NCBI GenBank assembly: GCA_937995865.1
Contig: CALKJA010000200.1
Coordinates: 1-44,854 of the forward strand
Direction: 5' to 3'
Length of the DNA: 44,854 bases
Source: an uncultured Paracoccaceae bacterium
GTDB taxonomy: Bacteria > Pseudomonadota > Alphaproteobacteria > Rhodobacterales > Rhodobacteraceae
Shown here in pieces: positions 8,761-18,524 of this stretch. Under the pieces are notes generated by a model, which was not told the origin of the DNA, did not search any database, and saw nothing but the letters and a program-made list of their open reading frames with translations. The translations under genes and the position numbers were made by a program. Position 1 is the stretch's first letter; each line of letters starts with the position of its first letter.

Positions 8761-10157
8761 TCACCGTTTCGGGATATTCAGGCCGACAAGTTATTGTTCT
8801 TGGTATGGGCCGCACAGGACTTACTGCCGCTCATGCGTTGGCAGCAGGCGGCGCAAAGGTCACCTGTTGGGATGATGGTGAAACCGGACGCGCGCGCGCA
8901 ATTGATGCGGGTTTTGAAACCAGCGATCCGCTGAAGCTTGATATGAGCCTTTTTGCTGCGCTGATCACTTCGCCGGGCATCCCGCATCTTTTTCCGCATC
9001 CGCACCCGGCGATTGCGCATGCAATGTCTGCAGGCGTGCCAGTAGACAATGACATCGGCCTATTTTTCCGTTCATTTGCGTCAAGCGATTGGGGGCGTTT
9101 TGAGTCCCCACCAAAAGTCATCGCTGTGACAGGGTCCAACGGCAAGTCTACGACTTCTGCTTTGATCCATCACGTGCTGGAAACAGCAGGCCGCAAAGCG
9201 CAACTGGCTGGAAATATTGGGCGTGGGGTGCTTGACCTTGAGCCTGCCGAAGATGGTGATGTGATCGTTCTGGAGCTTAGTTCTTACCAGACAGAACTTG
9301 CGCGCGCGCTGACGCCGGATATTGCCGTTTTCACAAACCTTTCACCAGATCACTTAGACCGGCACGCAGGGTATGGCGGTTATTTTTCGGCCAAACGCAG
9401 GCTCTTTGCTGAGGGCGGACCAGACCGTGCTGTGATTGGTGTAGACGAACCAGAGGGGCAATTCCTTGCTGGGCAGCTCTCAGAAGGGCAAGCGGATGAT
9501 CGCGTTATCCGAATTTCATCGGGCCAAAAGTTGGGTGGCGCGGGGTGGACCGTTTCCGCGCGCAAGGGGTTCTTGTCAGAAACGCGCAAAGGTAGGCAAG
9601 TTGCGTCCATAGATTTACGTGGGATCGGCGGCTTGCCCGGAGCGCATAATCACCAAAATGCTTGTGCGGCCTATGCTGCCGTTCGGGCTCTTGGGCTTGC
9701 CCCCCGCGAGGTTGACGCTGCCTTCCATAGCTTTGGTGGCTTGCCGCATCGTTCTCAGCTGGTTGCAGAACATGATGGCGTGCGCTTTGTAAACGACAGC
9801 AAGGCCACGAATGTTGATAGCGCTGCGAAGGCTCTTCAGGCGTTTTCGGGGATCCGCTGGATTTGCGGTGGATTGGCCAAAGAGGGCGGACTAGGTGGCT
9901 TGCATCCGCATCTCGGTGCGGTGCGCAAAGCCTATGTGATTGGCCGCGAAGCAGAAGGGTTCGCACTGGCTTTGGGTGCGGTGGACACCAAAATTTGCGT
10001 CACGATGGAGCAGGCAGTTCAAAGCGCCGCACAAGACGCGCAAAAGGGTGAAACAGTTCTCTTGGCCCCTGCTGCAGCAAGCTTTGACCAATACGATAGC
10101 TTTGAAGCGCGGGGCGCTGACTTCATTGCGCAGGTCAAGAAGGTAAACGGCGCATAG
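8757..10157 (+). CDS. murD: UDP-MurNAc-L-alanine:D-glutamate ligase MurD
   Basis: MurD adds D-glutamate to UDP-MurNAc-L-alanine. The 466-aa product begins with a nucleotide-fold domain ([17 protein letters not shown]). It then has the ATP loop GSNGKST at 126-132, [21 protein letters not shown] and the C-terminal [17 protein letters not shown] and [10 protein letters not shown]. These are the standard MurD landmarks. It begins inside the preceding unknown gene by 4 nt. It ends 3 bp from the stop of the oppositely oriented flavoprotein, which interrupts the + strand gene run here. Confidence 0.97.
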   Translation: MITVSGYSGRQVIVLGMGRTGLTAAHALAAGGAKVTCWDDGETGRARAIDAGFETSDPLKLDMSLFAALITSPGIPHLFPHPHPAIAHAMSAGVPVDNDIGLFFRSFASSDWGRFESPPKVIAVTGSNGKSTTSALIHHVLETAGRKAQLAGNIGRGVLDLEPAEDGDVIVLELSSYQTELARALTPDIAVFTNLSPDHLDRHAGYGGYFSAKRRLFAEGGPDRAVIGVDEPEGQFLAGQLSEGQADDRVIRISSGQKLGGAGWTVSARKGFLSETRKGRQVASIDLRGIGGLPGAHNHQNACAAYAAVRALGLAPREVDAAFHSFGGLPHRSQLVAEHDGVRFVNDSKATNVDSAAKALQAFSGIRWICGGLAKEGGLGGLHPHLGAVRKAYVIGREAEGFALALGAVDTKICVTMEQAVQSAAQDAQKGETVLLAPAAASFDQYDSFEARGADFIAQVKKVNGA

Positions 10158-10160
10158 ACC

Positions 10161-11330
10161 TTAGGGCTTAATCGCCTGACCCGCGGCCCATCCAGATGAC
10201 CACGCCCATTGGAAATTGTATCCGCCCAACCAACCAGTGACATCAACAGCTTCACCGATGAAATACAGTCCGGGCACGGATTTCGCCTCCATCGTCTTCG
10301 AAGAAAGTGCATCTGTCGCAACACCGCCCAAGGTGACCTCGGCTGTGCGATACCCTTCGGTGCCGCCGGGCTTAAGAGACCAGCGGGAAAGCTGGCCGAC
10401 AATCTCGTTTATCCTTGCGTCTGACAGGTCGCCTAAACGGTCGGCAAGCGACATTTCGCTTGCCAAATGCTCGACCAATCGCGCGGGCAATACTTGCGAC
10501 AATTCTGTTGTGAGCTGTTTTCTGCCGCGTAAGTGTCGCGCCTCGCGGAGGCGTTCAGCAAGCCCAAGCCCATGGGTGAGGTCAACGATAACGTTCTCAC
10601 CCTCCCGCCAGAAAGATGATAACTGAAGAACCGCCGGGCCCGAAAGGCCGCGATGGGTGAAAAGCATTGCTTCATCAAATGTAGCGCGATCATTGGAAAG
10701 CCGCACATCGGCTGCCACGCCAGATATCTCGGCAAAGCGGCGCTCGGGAAAGGTGAAGGGAACAAGTGCGGGGCGGGTTTCTGTTAGTGATAATCCAAAC
10801 TGCGTAGCGATGTCATACGCTAAGCCGCTTGCGCCCATTTTGGGAATGCTTTTGCCCCCCGTTGCAACCACCAAAGCCCTACTGCGCACATGTAGGCTCT
10901 TGCCCTCGCGTTCAACTACGAGAGCAAACCCATCATCCACTTTTTGCAGGTCCTTGACCGAGGTTTGCAACCACAACTCTACCCCTGCCATTTCAGTGCG
11001 CAACATCTCAATAATCTGCGTGCTTTTTCCGTCGCAAAAGAGCTGCCCAAGGGTCTTTTCATGGAAGGAAATACCATGGCGCGTGACCATATCGATAAAA
11101 TCCCATTGACTGTATCGCGCCAGAGCAGACTTTGCGAAATGGGGGTTGTCTGACAAAAAGCACCGCGGCGTGCTTCCCATATTTGTAAAGTTGCAGCGGC
11201 CGCCGCCGGAGATACGAATTTTCTCTCCGGGTGCACGCGCATGATCCAAAACTAGAACCCGTTCGCCCGCATGAGCCGCGCACATCATGCCGGCAGCACC
11301 GGCGCCAAGGATAACCGTATCGAATTGCAT
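10161..11330 (-). CDS. HI0933/YhiN-family NAD(P)/FAD-dependent flavoprotein
   Basis: The 389-aa product opens with the dinucleotide-binding motif GAGAAGMMCA after a short beta strand. It continues with GEKIRISGGGRCNFTNM, the hallmark of the HI0933-like flavoproteins (some members, BaiN, reduce bile acids). The C-terminus has the second FAD motif GLYFIGEAVDVTGWLGGYNFQWAWSS (checked in two parts). The start at 11330 (MQFDTVILGAG) is chosen because it puts the FAD motif at the N-terminus; the frame stays open further upstream. It lies on the opposite strand inside the wall-synthesis cluster and diverges from ftsW. The substrate is unknown. Confidence 0.9.
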   Translation of the reverse strand: MQFDTVILGAGAAGMMCAAHAGERVLVLDHARAPGEKIRISGGGRCNFTNMGSTPRCFLSDNPHFAKSALARYSQWDFIDMVTRHGISFHEKTLGQLFCDGKSTQIIEMLRTEMAGVELWLQTSVKDLQKVDDGFALVVEREGKSLHVRSRALVVATGGKSIPKMGASGLAYDIATQFGLSLTETRPALVPFTFPERRFAEISGVAADVRLSNDRATFDEAMLFTHRGLSGPAVLQLSSFWREGENVIVDLTHGLGLAERLREARHLRGRKQLTTELSQVLPARLVEHLASEMSLADRLGDLSDARINEIVGQLSRWSLKPGGTEGYRTAEVTLGGVATDALSSKTMEAKSVPGLYFIGEAVDVTGWLGGYNFQWAWSSGWAAGQAIKP

Positions 11331-11452
11331 GCCTGACCCATGCCTGATGCGGCAAGGCGCGCCAAGCAATTTCCCTAGCGAGACGTGCGCTTCCACGCTA
11401 TAGTCACTTTCAGATCCCGAAAAGGGACGCGAGCAAGGCAGGCAGTAGATCC

Positions 11453-12622
11453 ATGACAGAAATGGTACATGGCGCAATTCCCGTTGCGTCCACAGACCCA
11501 ATCCTTCCCCGTTGGTGGCGCACGCTCGACAAATGGTCGGTTGCGTTTGTTTTCATCCTGTTCGGCATTGGTTTGCTGCTTGGGCTTGCCGCGTCGCCGC
11601 CTTTGGCCGCAAAGAACGGTTTTGAACCCTTCCACTATGTTGAACGTCAGGCGGTCTTTGGCGGTTTGGCCTTAGTGACGATGATCTTTACGTCGATGTT
11701 GTCGCCCAGCGTGGTGCGTCGGCTTGCTGTGCTTGGCTTTTTCGGTGCTTTTGTAGCGCTCGCGCTGCTCCCAGTTTTCGGCACAGACTTTGGCAAAGGT
11801 GCGACCCGCTGGTATTCGCTAGGTTTTGCGTCGGTGCAACCGTCCGAGTTTCTCAAGCCCGGGTTCATCGTGTTGGCTGCTTGGCTGTTGGCCGCAAGCC
11901 AGGAAATCAACGGTCCAGCGGGGCGGATGTATTCTTTTGCCATTGCGATCATCATTGCCTTTCTTTTGGCGATGCAGCCGGACTTTGGCCAAGCTTGCCT
12001 CATTCTGTTTGGTTGGGGTGTGATGTATTTTGTAGCCGGCGCGCCAATGCTTTTGCTGATTGCGATGGCTGGATTGGTGATTGCGGCTGGCACGATTGCG
12101 TATTCTAGCTCGGAACACTTCGCGCGCCGAATCGATGGATTTCTAAATCCTGATGTCGACCCCACAACCCAGCTTGGCTATGCAACGAACGCAATTCGCG
12201 AGGGTGGGTTCTTTGGCGCCGGCGTGGGCGAAGGACAGGTGAAGTGGTCTCTGCCAGACGCGCATACTGATTTCATTATCGCCGTTGCGGCTGAGGAATA
12301 CGGAATGGTGCTGGTGCTTACGATCATCACCCTTTATGCGGCCATCGTCTTACGCGCCTTTCGGCGTTTAATGCGGGAGCGCGATCCGTTCATTCGTTTG
12401 GCCGGATGCGGACTTGCGGCGATGTTTGGAGTGCAAGCAATGATCAATATGGGTGTGGCGGTGCGGTTGCTTCCCGCGAAAGGCATGACGTTACCCTTTG
12501 TGAGTTATGGCGGTTCGTCTCTAATTGCCGGGGGGATTGCCGTTGGCATGCTGTTGGCTTTTACACGGTCACGCCCACAAGGTGAGATCGGTGATATCCT
12601 CAAAGGTCGCGGCCGAACATGA
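11453..12622 (+). CDS. ftsW: septal peptidoglycan polymerase FtsW (SEDS)
   Basis: FtsW polymerises glycan strands from lipid II and works with FtsI. The 389-aa product has about ten membrane segments and the SEDS landmarks: GARRWYS-like [19 protein letters not shown], the loop [12 protein letters not shown] and [25 protein letters not shown] (assessed piecewise). The end has [17 protein letters not shown]. The intergenic region shared with the opposite-strand flavoprotein (11331-11452) must supply any separate promoter for ftsW and the genes after it. It overlaps murG by 4 nt. Confidence 0.96.
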   Translation: MTEMVHGAIPVASTDPILPRWWRTLDKWSVAFVFILFGIGLLLGLAASPPLAAKNGFEPFHYVERQAVFGGLALVTMIFTSMLSPSVVRRLAVLGFFGAFVALALLPVFGTDFGKGATRWYSLGFASVQPSEFLKPGFIVLAAWLLAASQEINGPAGRMYSFAIAIIIAFLLAMQPDFGQACLILFGWGVMYFVAGAPMLLLIAMAGLVIAAGTIAYSSSEHFARRIDGFLNPDVDPTTQLGYATNAIREGGFFGAGVGEGQVKWSLPDAHTDFIIAVAAEEYGMVLVLTIITLYAAIVLRAFRRLMRERDPFIRLAGCGLAAMFGVQAMINMGVAVRLLPAKGMTLPFVSYGGSSLIAGGIAVGMLLAFTRSRPQGEIGDILKGRGRT

Positions 12623-13719
12623 GCGATGTAGGCAAGCTATTGGTCATCGCAGCGGGCGGCACTGGTGGGCATATGTTCCCTGCCCAGGCGCTGGCTGAGG
12701 CTATGTTGGATCGAGGGTGGCAAGTTAAGCTCACAACCGATGCGCGTGGCGCTCGCTATGTTGGAGGGTTCCCAGACGCGGTCGAAATCGAAGTCATCGA
12801 CAGCGCTACGTTCGCGCGCGGAGGAATCATTGCCAAGCTTGCAGTTCCGTTTCGAATTCTGAGCGGCGTGATGAGCGCAGCATTAAAATTCCGCCGGTCA
12901 AAGCCCGCCATAGTTGTTGGGTTTGGCGGGTACCCGTCCATTCCGGCGATGGCAGCAGCGTGGTGTCTGAAACTCCCACGCATCATCCATGAGCAAAATG
13001 GAGTGCTGGGCCGCGTTAATCAGATTTTTGCCACCCGTGTGGATGCGATTGCCTGCGGGACATGGCCAACAGATTTGCCAAATGGAGTGTCTGGCCATGA
13101 CATCGGCAACCCAGTGCGGTCATCCGTTTTGGATCGCGCTGGTGCAGGATATATCGGACCGGGTGACTACCCTATGGAGATGCTTGTCATTGGTGGCTCA
13201 CAAGGCGCCACAATCCTAAGTGATGTTGTGCCGCCCGCGGTTGCAGCACTACCCCATGCAATCATTACCCATCTACGGGTAAGCCACCAAGCCCGCGAAG
13301 AAGACCTTGAGCGCGTAGAGACATATTACGCGGATCACGGCGTGAAGGCTGATGTTCAAACATTCTTTACAGATATTCCCGCGCGGATGAGTGAAGCGCA
13401 GTTGGTTGTGTCCCGGTCCGGTGCGTCGTCGGTGGCTGATATCAGTGTGATCGGGCGACCTTCAGTTCTTATCCCATATGCTGCCGCAACGGCCGACCAT
13501 CAAACCGCAAATGCACGCGGTCTGGCAGAGGCAGGAGCTGCAGTTGTCATTCAAGAACAAGATCTTGAAGTCGAGCCACTGACTGAGGTTTTTTGCACTG
13601 TCTTAGGTGACGCTGCGAAAGCCACGGCGATGGCCAATTCTGCATTAAGTGTTGGCAAACCAGATGCAACAGAGCGTCTGGTTGCCCTTGTTGAGACTGT
13701 TTCGAGTAAGGACGTTTAG
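12619..13719 (+). CDS. murG: lipid II-forming GlcNAc transferase MurG
   Basis: MurG transfers N-acetylglucosamine from UDP-GlcNAc to lipid I at the cytoplasmic face of the membrane. The 366-aa product is a GT-B glycosyltransferase. It has [17 protein letters not shown] near the N-terminus, VGFGGYPS, the acceptor-side [20 protein letters not shown] at the start of the second domain, and [11 protein letters not shown] with [14 protein letters not shown] for UDP-GlcNAc binding. It overlaps ftsW by 4 nt, and its TAG stop is immediately followed by the murC ATG. Confidence 0.97.
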   Translation: MSDVGKLLVIAAGGTGGHMFPAQALAEAMLDRGWQVKLTTDARGARYVGGFPDAVEIEVIDSATFARGGIIAKLAVPFRILSGVMSAALKFRRSKPAIVVGFGGYPSIPAMAAAWCLKLPRIIHEQNGVLGRVNQIFATRVDAIACGTWPTDLPNGVSGHDIGNPVRSSVLDRAGAGYIGPGDYPMEMLVIGGSQGATILSDVVPPAVAALPHAIITHLRVSHQAREEDLERVETYYADHGVKADVQTFFTDIPARMSEAQLVVSRSGASSVADISVIGRPSVLIPYAAATADHQTANARGLAEAGAAVVIQEQDLEVEPLTEVFCTVLGDAAKATAMANSALSVGKPDATERLVALVETVSSKDV

Positions 13720-15132
13720 ATGAATTCAGCGACAAAACTGCCCGGAGATGTTGGGTTGATCCATTTCGTCGGGATCGGCGGGATTGGCATGTCTGGCATT
13801 GCAGAGGTTCTGCTCAATCTAGGGTATCGGGTTCAGGGTTCGGACCTGAAACGTTCAAAGATTACAGATCGGCTGGCAAAACTCGGTGCCGAAATTTTTG
13901 AAGGTCAACGGCCCGAAAATCTTGAGCATGCTGAAGTTGTAGTTATCTCCAGTGCCATCAAGCCGGGCAATCCCGAGCTTGATCAAGCCCGCCTTATGGG
14001 TTTGCCAGTGGTGCGACGCGCTGAAATGCTGGCAGAGTTGATGCGATTGAAATCCAACATCGCTGTTGCAGGCACACATGGTAAAACCACCACCACAACA
14101 ATGGTCGCAACGCTTTTAGCGGCAGGTGACTATGATCCGACCGTGATCAACGGTGGCGTGATCCATGCTTTTGGCTCAAACGCGCGGACCGGGCAGGGTG
14201 AGTGGATGGTCGTCGAGGCCGATGAAAGTGACGGCACCTTCAATAGGCTCCCCGCCACGATTGCGATCGTTACAAATATCGACCCGGAGCATATGGAGCA
14301 TTGGGGCGATTTCGATACTTTGCGCCGTGGGTTTCTCGATTTTGTTTCAAACATCCCGTTTTATGGTTTGGCGGTGTGTTGTACCGACCATCCGGAGGTG
14401 CAGGCGCTGGTCGGCAAAATCACGGATCGTCGCGTCGTGACTTATGGTTTCAACGCGCAGGCTGATGTCCGTGCAATCAACCTCCACTACAAATCTGGCG
14501 TCGCGCACTTTGATGTGGCTTTGCGCGACGAAGGCATGGTGATCGAGGGTATGGTTTTGCCGATGCCTGGCGATCATAATGTGTCAAACGCTCTTTCGGC
14601 CATCGCTGTGGCTCGGCATCTTGGCATGAAGGGCGAAGAAATACGCGAAGCGCTTGCAGCCTTTGGCGGCGTAAACCGGCGCTTTACGAAAGTTGGTGAA
14701 GTTGGTGGCGTTACGATAATTGATGACTATGGGCACCACCCGGTAGAAATTTCTGCTGTGCTAAAGGCTGCACGCCAGTCCTTGGACAACCCATCAATTG
14801 CGCGCGTCATAGCCGTACATCAGCCCCACCGATATTCGCGCTTATCATCATTGTTTGAAGAGTTTTGTAGCTGTTTTAACGATGCGGACGTTGTGGCCAT
14901 CTCCGATGTGTTTTCTGCCGGTGAAGACCATATTCCCGGCGCAGATAGAGATGGGCTTGTGGCCGGGTTGATTGGCCATGGGCACCGCCATGCGCGTGCA
15001 ATCGTGGATGAAGATGATCTTGTCCGTTTGGTGAAAGAGCAGGCAAAGGCCGGCGATATGGTCGTGTGCCTTGGGGCGGGTACCATTAGCGCGTGGGCCA
15101 ACAATCTGCCCATGCGGCTCTCTGAAGGGTAA
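13720..15132 (+). CDS. murC: UDP-MurNAc:L-alanine ligase MurC
   Basis: MurC starts the stem peptide by adding L-alanine to UDP-MurNAc. The 470-aa product has an N-terminal nucleotide-fold domain ([17 protein letters not shown]), the ATP loop GTHGKT at 118-123, [31 protein letters not shown] and HQPHRYSR. These are all typical of MurC, as distinct from Mpl. It abuts murG with no gap and is followed 3 bp later by a small membrane protein gene. Confidence 0.97.
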   Translation: MNSATKLPGDVGLIHFVGIGGIGMSGIAEVLLNLGYRVQGSDLKRSKITDRLAKLGAEIFEGQRPENLEHAEVVVISSAIKPGNPELDQARLMGLPVVRRAEMLAELMRLKSNIAVAGTHGKTTTTTMVATLLAAGDYDPTVINGGVIHAFGSNARTGQGEWMVVEADESDGTFNRLPATIAIVTNIDPEHMEHWGDFDTLRRGFLDFVSNIPFYGLAVCCTDHPEVQALVGKITDRRVVTYGFNAQADVRAINLHYKSGVAHFDVALRDEGMVIEGMVLPMPGDHNVSNALSAIAVARHLGMKGEEIREALAAFGGVNRRFTKVGEVGGVTIIDDYGHHPVEISAVLKAARQSLDNPSIARVIAVHQPHRYSRLSSLFEEFCSCFNDADVVAISDVFSAGEDHIPGADRDGLVAGLIGHGHRHARAIVDEDDLVRLVKEQAKAGDMVVCLGAGTISAWANNLPMRLSEG

Positions 15133-15135
15133 CGC

Positions 15136-15393
15136 ATGATCGCCGTTGTTGGCCTTTTGTGCGCGTTCTGCCTTGTTTCAATTTGTGCGTTTTCACAGCC
15201 GTCTTTGGGCAATGGTCTTCGAATAGCGTCCGCAGGCTTTCTTGCACTTGGTGCGGTGATTTTTACCGCTTCAGGCGCGATTTCTGCCACTCCGCCCATT
15301 CACGCAGGTATTGGCATGATGGCGTGTCTTTTATTGGCTGTAATTTTATCGTCTGCGCATTTGATCGCGGTTCTAACCGTCGGGCGGCGCTGA
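15136..15393 (+). CDS. small membrane protein of the dcw cluster
   Basis: This 85-aa protein is almost entirely hydrophobic, with probably three membrane segments (about residues 2-20, 28-50 and 58-80) and a basic end GRR. It starts 3 bp after murC, so it is probably in the same transcript. I do not recognise a named family. Together with the next gene it forms a pair of small membrane proteins between murC and murB. A coding role is supported by its length, position and clean membrane topology rather than by homology. Confidence 0.75.
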   Translation: MIAVVGLLCAFCLVSICAFSQPSLGNGLRIASAGFLALGAVIFTASGAISATPPIHAGIGMMACLLLAVILSSAHLIAVLTVGRR

Positions 15394-15466
15394 TGCTTCT
15401 GCGCACATTGGATCTCTTTTCATGTGTGTCAAGTTCGGTAGCGTGCGTGGAACCGGAGCCTTCCAG

Positions 15467-15712
15467 ATGCTTAGCTTAGTCTCCGCATGCGTCTGGCTGT
15501 TGGTTGTCAATATCCGTGCGATGTTCTCTAGCCGGGACCACCACTGGCGCTTTGCCTATGCAATGATCGTTCTAGGCATCCCGATCCTTGGCTGGGTAAC
15601 CTATGAGAACGGACCGTGGATCGGACTATTGGTGTTACTTGCAGCGGCATCGATCTTGCGATGGCCACTCATTTATCTGTGGCGTTGGATCAAAAGCAGG
15701 CTTGGGTCTTGA
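15467..15712 (+). CDS. DUF2484-like small membrane protein
   Basis: The 81-aa product has two or three membrane segments and ends with SILRWPLIYLWRWIKSRLGS. It resembles the DUF2484 family, small proteins encoded between murC and murB in Rhodobacterales. The start at 15467 (MLSLVSACVW) is preferred because GGAG lies 8 bp upstream; an ATG at 15422 would add a poorly fitting hydrophilic lead. The function of the family is unknown. Its constant place among murein genes suggests a link to envelope growth. Confidence 0.8.
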   Translation: MLSLVSACVWLLVVNIRAMFSSRDHHWRFAYAMIVLGIPILGWVTYENGPWIGLLVLLAAASILRWPLIYLWRWIKSRLGS

Positions 15713-15759
15713 ACTTTGGTAAAACGCGCGACATCCACTCCGCAGCGGAGAACTGACTT

Positions 15760-16683
15760 ATGACTGAAATGCCAGCCGTACGCGGCACTCTTACACAAAA
15801 TCGCACACTTGCCGATTTGACATGGCTGCGCGTTGGTGGCCCGGCGGATTGGCTTTTCCAACCGGCAGATGCTGAGGATCTTGCTGAGTTCCTTCGAAAA
15901 CTACCCAAGGATGTGCCGGTTTTTCCGATGGGTGTTGGATCGAATTTGATTGTAAGGGACGGCGGTTTGCGGGCTGTTGTGATCCGATTGGGCCGTGGCT
16001 TTAATGCGATTGATGTGGATTGTGAAATGGTTCACGCAGGTGCCGCGGCATTGGGTGCACATGCCGCGCGCAAGGCGGCAGATGCTGGCATAAACCTGAC
16101 CTTCTTGCGTACAATACCCGGATCAATCGGTGGTGCTGCTCGAATGAACGCAGGATGCTACGGCGATTATACCGCGGATGTTTTTGTTGGGGCGCAGGCT
16201 GTAACGCGCGAGGGCGAGCGCATTACCCTAACATCCAAAGACATGCAGTTTAGCTATCGACAAACACAAATCCCTGCAGACACAATCATCACGCATGTGA
16301 CCCTAAAAGGCCCGCAAGAAAAGCCTGACGTTCTGCATGCTCGGATGGAAGATCAGCTTGCAAAGCGCGATGCTACACAACCTACGAAAGACCGCAGCGC
16401 TGGTTCGACATTCCGAAATCCAGCGGGTTTTAGCTCAACAGGCAAAGCGGACGACGTGCATGACCTCAAGGCATGGAAGGTCATCGATGACGCAGGATGT
16501 CGTGGTGCAAAGCGCGGTGGCGCCCAAATGAGCGAAAAGCACTCCAATTTCTTGATCAATACAGGGGCGGCAACGGCAGCCGATCTTGAAGGATTGGGCG
16601 AGGAAGTGCGGAAAAAGGTTTACGACACAAGCGGCCTAACGCTAGAGTGGGAAATTATGAGGGTTGGCGAACCAGCCCCATAA
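15760..16683 (+). CDS. murB: UDP-N-acetylenolpyruvoylglucosamine reductase MurB
   Basis: MurB reduces the enolpyruvyl group with NADPH via FAD to form UDP-MurNAc. The 307-aa product has the FAD-binding landmarks [24 protein letters not shown] and [17 protein letters not shown]. The catalytic region is [10 protein letters not shown] with the proton-donating Ser, and the C-terminal domain has [19 protein letters not shown]. Length is typical of the short MurB type. A 75-bp gap containing a short inverted repeat (CCCAC/GTGGG) separates it from ddl. Confidence 0.97.
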   Translation: MTEMPAVRGTLTQNRTLADLTWLRVGGPADWLFQPADAEDLAEFLRKLPKDVPVFPMGVGSNLIVRDGGLRAVVIRLGRGFNAIDVDCEMVHAGAAALGAHAARKAADAGINLTFLRTIPGSIGGAARMNAGCYGDYTADVFVGAQAVTREGERITLTSKDMQFSYRQTQIPADTIITHVTLKGPQEKPDVLHARMEDQLAKRDATQPTKDRSAGSTFRNPAGFSSTGKADDVHDLKAWKVIDDAGCRGAKRGGAQMSEKHSNFLINTGAATAADLEGLGEEVRKKVYDTSGLTLEWEIMRVGEPAP

Positions 16684-16758
16684 AACAGGCGCGTTTCCAA
16701 CGCATAACAAAAAAGCGACCCACACAAACAATCGTGGGCGAGAGAGGCAGTAGAGGGC

Positions 16759-17673
16759 ATGTCGGGCAGGGCATCCCAGAAAGTCGCCGTATTGACGGGC
16801 GGCCCGTCGGCTGAGCGAGAGGTGTCGTTGAGCTCAGGACGCGGTTGCGCAGACGCATTGCGGGGCGAAGGGTTCGAAGTGGTCGAGATTGATCCAGGTA
16901 TCGATCTCGCTGAGCAACTGCGCGCAGTTGCTCCCGACGTCGTATTCAACGCATTGCATGGTCGGTGGGGCGAAGATGGATGCGTGCAAGGCATTCTTGA
17001 ATGGCTGCAGATCCCTTATACACACTCTGGCGTTCTGGCTTCCGCATTTGCAATGGACAAGCAGCGGACGAAATCGCTTTTCCGTGCGGCGGGCCTTCCC
17101 GTTGTTGAAAGCAGATTGGTTTCTAAGGTCGCGGCCGCTGAACACCACGTATTGCCGCTTCCTTATGTGGTGAAGCCGAATAACGAAGGGTCTTCAGTCG
17201 GCGTCTATTTGGTTCAAGCAGGCGCAAATAGCCCGCCAAGACTTTCCGATGAGATGCCAGAAACGGTCATGGTCGAAACATTCGCACCAGGGCGAGATCT
17301 GACAACAACCGTACTGGGCGATCGCGCTTTGACGGTAACAGATATCGTAACAGACGGATGGTACGACTACGCCGCGAAATATGAAGTTGGAGGGTCGCGC
17401 CACGTTGTTCCTGCCGACATTCCGAAAGATGTTTTTGATGCGTGTATGGACTACGCTCTAAGGGCGCACGCCCTGATAGGGTGCCGGGGCATTAGCAGAA
17501 CCGATTTCCGATGGGATGAAAGCCGCGGGGTTGATGGTTTGATCCTTTTGGAAACCAATACGCAGCCGGGCATGACGGGAACCTCACTCACTCCGGAGCA
17601 GGCCGAACACGTTGGGATAAGCTATGGCCAGCTGTGCCGCATGCTCGTTGAGGACGCATCATGCGCACGTTAA
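16759..17673 (+). CDS. ddl: D-alanine:D-alanine ligase
   Basis: Ddl makes the D-Ala-D-Ala dipeptide that MurF uses. The 304-aa product is an ATP-grasp enzyme. It has VAVLTGGPSAEREVSLSSG at the N-terminus, NALHGRWGEDG, KPNNEGSSVGVYLV around the ATP site, SRTDFRWDE and the metal-binding LLETNTQPGMTGTSL. The usual EVNTLPGMT is seen as ETNTQPGMT, a conservative variant. Its 3' end overlaps the start of ftsQ by 13 nt. Confidence 0.95.
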   Translation: MSGRASQKVAVLTGGPSAEREVSLSSGRGCADALRGEGFEVVEIDPGIDLAEQLRAVAPDVVFNALHGRWGEDGCVQGILEWLQIPYTHSGVLASAFAMDKQRTKSLFRAAGLPVVESRLVSKVAAAEHHVLPLPYVVKPNNEGSSVGVYLVQAGANSPPRLSDEMPETVMVETFAPGRDLTTTVLGDRALTVTDIVTDGWYDYAAKYEVGGSRHVVPADIPKDVFDACMDYALRAHALIGCRGISRTDFRWDESRGVDGLILLETNTQPGMTGTSLTPEQAEHVGISYGQLCRMLVEDASCAR

Positions 17674-18524
17674 TGGATCCCACAACGCGGTGGGGCTATC
17701 GGCTCCAACGGATTTGGCTCACGCCGCTATTCCGTGCGCTTTTGCGTACCGGCCTGCCATGTCTCATCGTTGGGTTTGCGATTTACCACCACATTTCAAA
17801 GCCAGACGTTACGCGCAGCATGGCCGAAGCTGTTCTTGAGGCACGCGCTGCAATTCAGGAACGCCCTGAATTTATGGTTAAACTGATGGCTATTGAGGGT
17901 GCAGATGGCAGCGTAGCTGAAGCGATCCGGTCAGTCGTCCATGTGGATTTTCCAGTATCGTCATTTGATCTTGACCTCGACGCTTTGCGGGAAACGATTG
18001 AAGATTTGGCTCCTGTGCGGAACGCAACATTGCGCATTCGGCCGGGCGGGGTGCTTGAGGTAGGCGTGATCGAACGCACACCCGCTCTTGTTTGGCGCAC
18101 GCGTGAGGGCGTGAGGCTTTTGGATGTCGACGGAGTCACGGTCTCTGAAGTGAATGAGCGGCAAGACCGCCCTGATCTGCCGCTCGTGGTAGGCGCGGGC
18201 GCGGATGGTGCGGTTTTCGAAGCTCTAGATCTTGTGCGCGCTAGCGCGCCTATCGCGCAGCGCATGCGTGGACTGCGTCGTATGGGCGAGCGGCGTTGGG
18301 ATGTCGTGCTGGACCGCGGGCAGACCATTCAGTTGCCCGAGGTCGGCGCGATTTCTGCGCTGGAACGGGTCATCCTTCTAAATAGCGCGCAAGATCTACT
18401 TGCGCGCGACATCACACACATCGACCTGCGCAACCCACGTCGTCCGACGTTGCGGTTGGCGCAAAGCAGCCTTGAAGAGCTGCGAAGAATAAGGGGTATT
18501 GAGGTTGGAGAACTTGGGCAATGA
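17661..18524 (+). CDS. ftsQ: cell division protein FtsQ
   Basis: FtsQ joins FtsL and FtsB in the trimer that licenses septal wall synthesis. The 287-aa product has a basic cytoplasmic end, one membrane segment (about residues 30-48), a POTRA domain and a beta domain containing RNATLRIRPGGVLEVGVIE and the family-typical TPALVWR. The start at 17661 has GAGG 7 bp upstream; a second ATG at 17673 would overlap the ddl stop as TAATG and is a fair alternative. It overlaps ftsA by 4 nt. Confidence 0.93.
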   Translation: MRTLMDPTTRWGYRLQRIWLTPLFRALLRTGLPCLIVGFAIYHHISKPDVTRSMAEAVLEARAAIQERPEFMVKLMAIEGADGSVAEAIRSVVHVDFPVSSFDLDLDALRETIEDLAPVRNATLRIRPGGVLEVGVIERTPALVWRTREGVRLLDVDGVTVSEVNERQDRPDLPLVVGAGADGAVFEALDLVRASAPIAQRMRGLRRMGERRWDVVLDRGQTIQLPEVGAISALERVILLNSAQDLLARDITHIDLRNPRRPTLRLAQSSLEELRRIRGIEVGELGQ

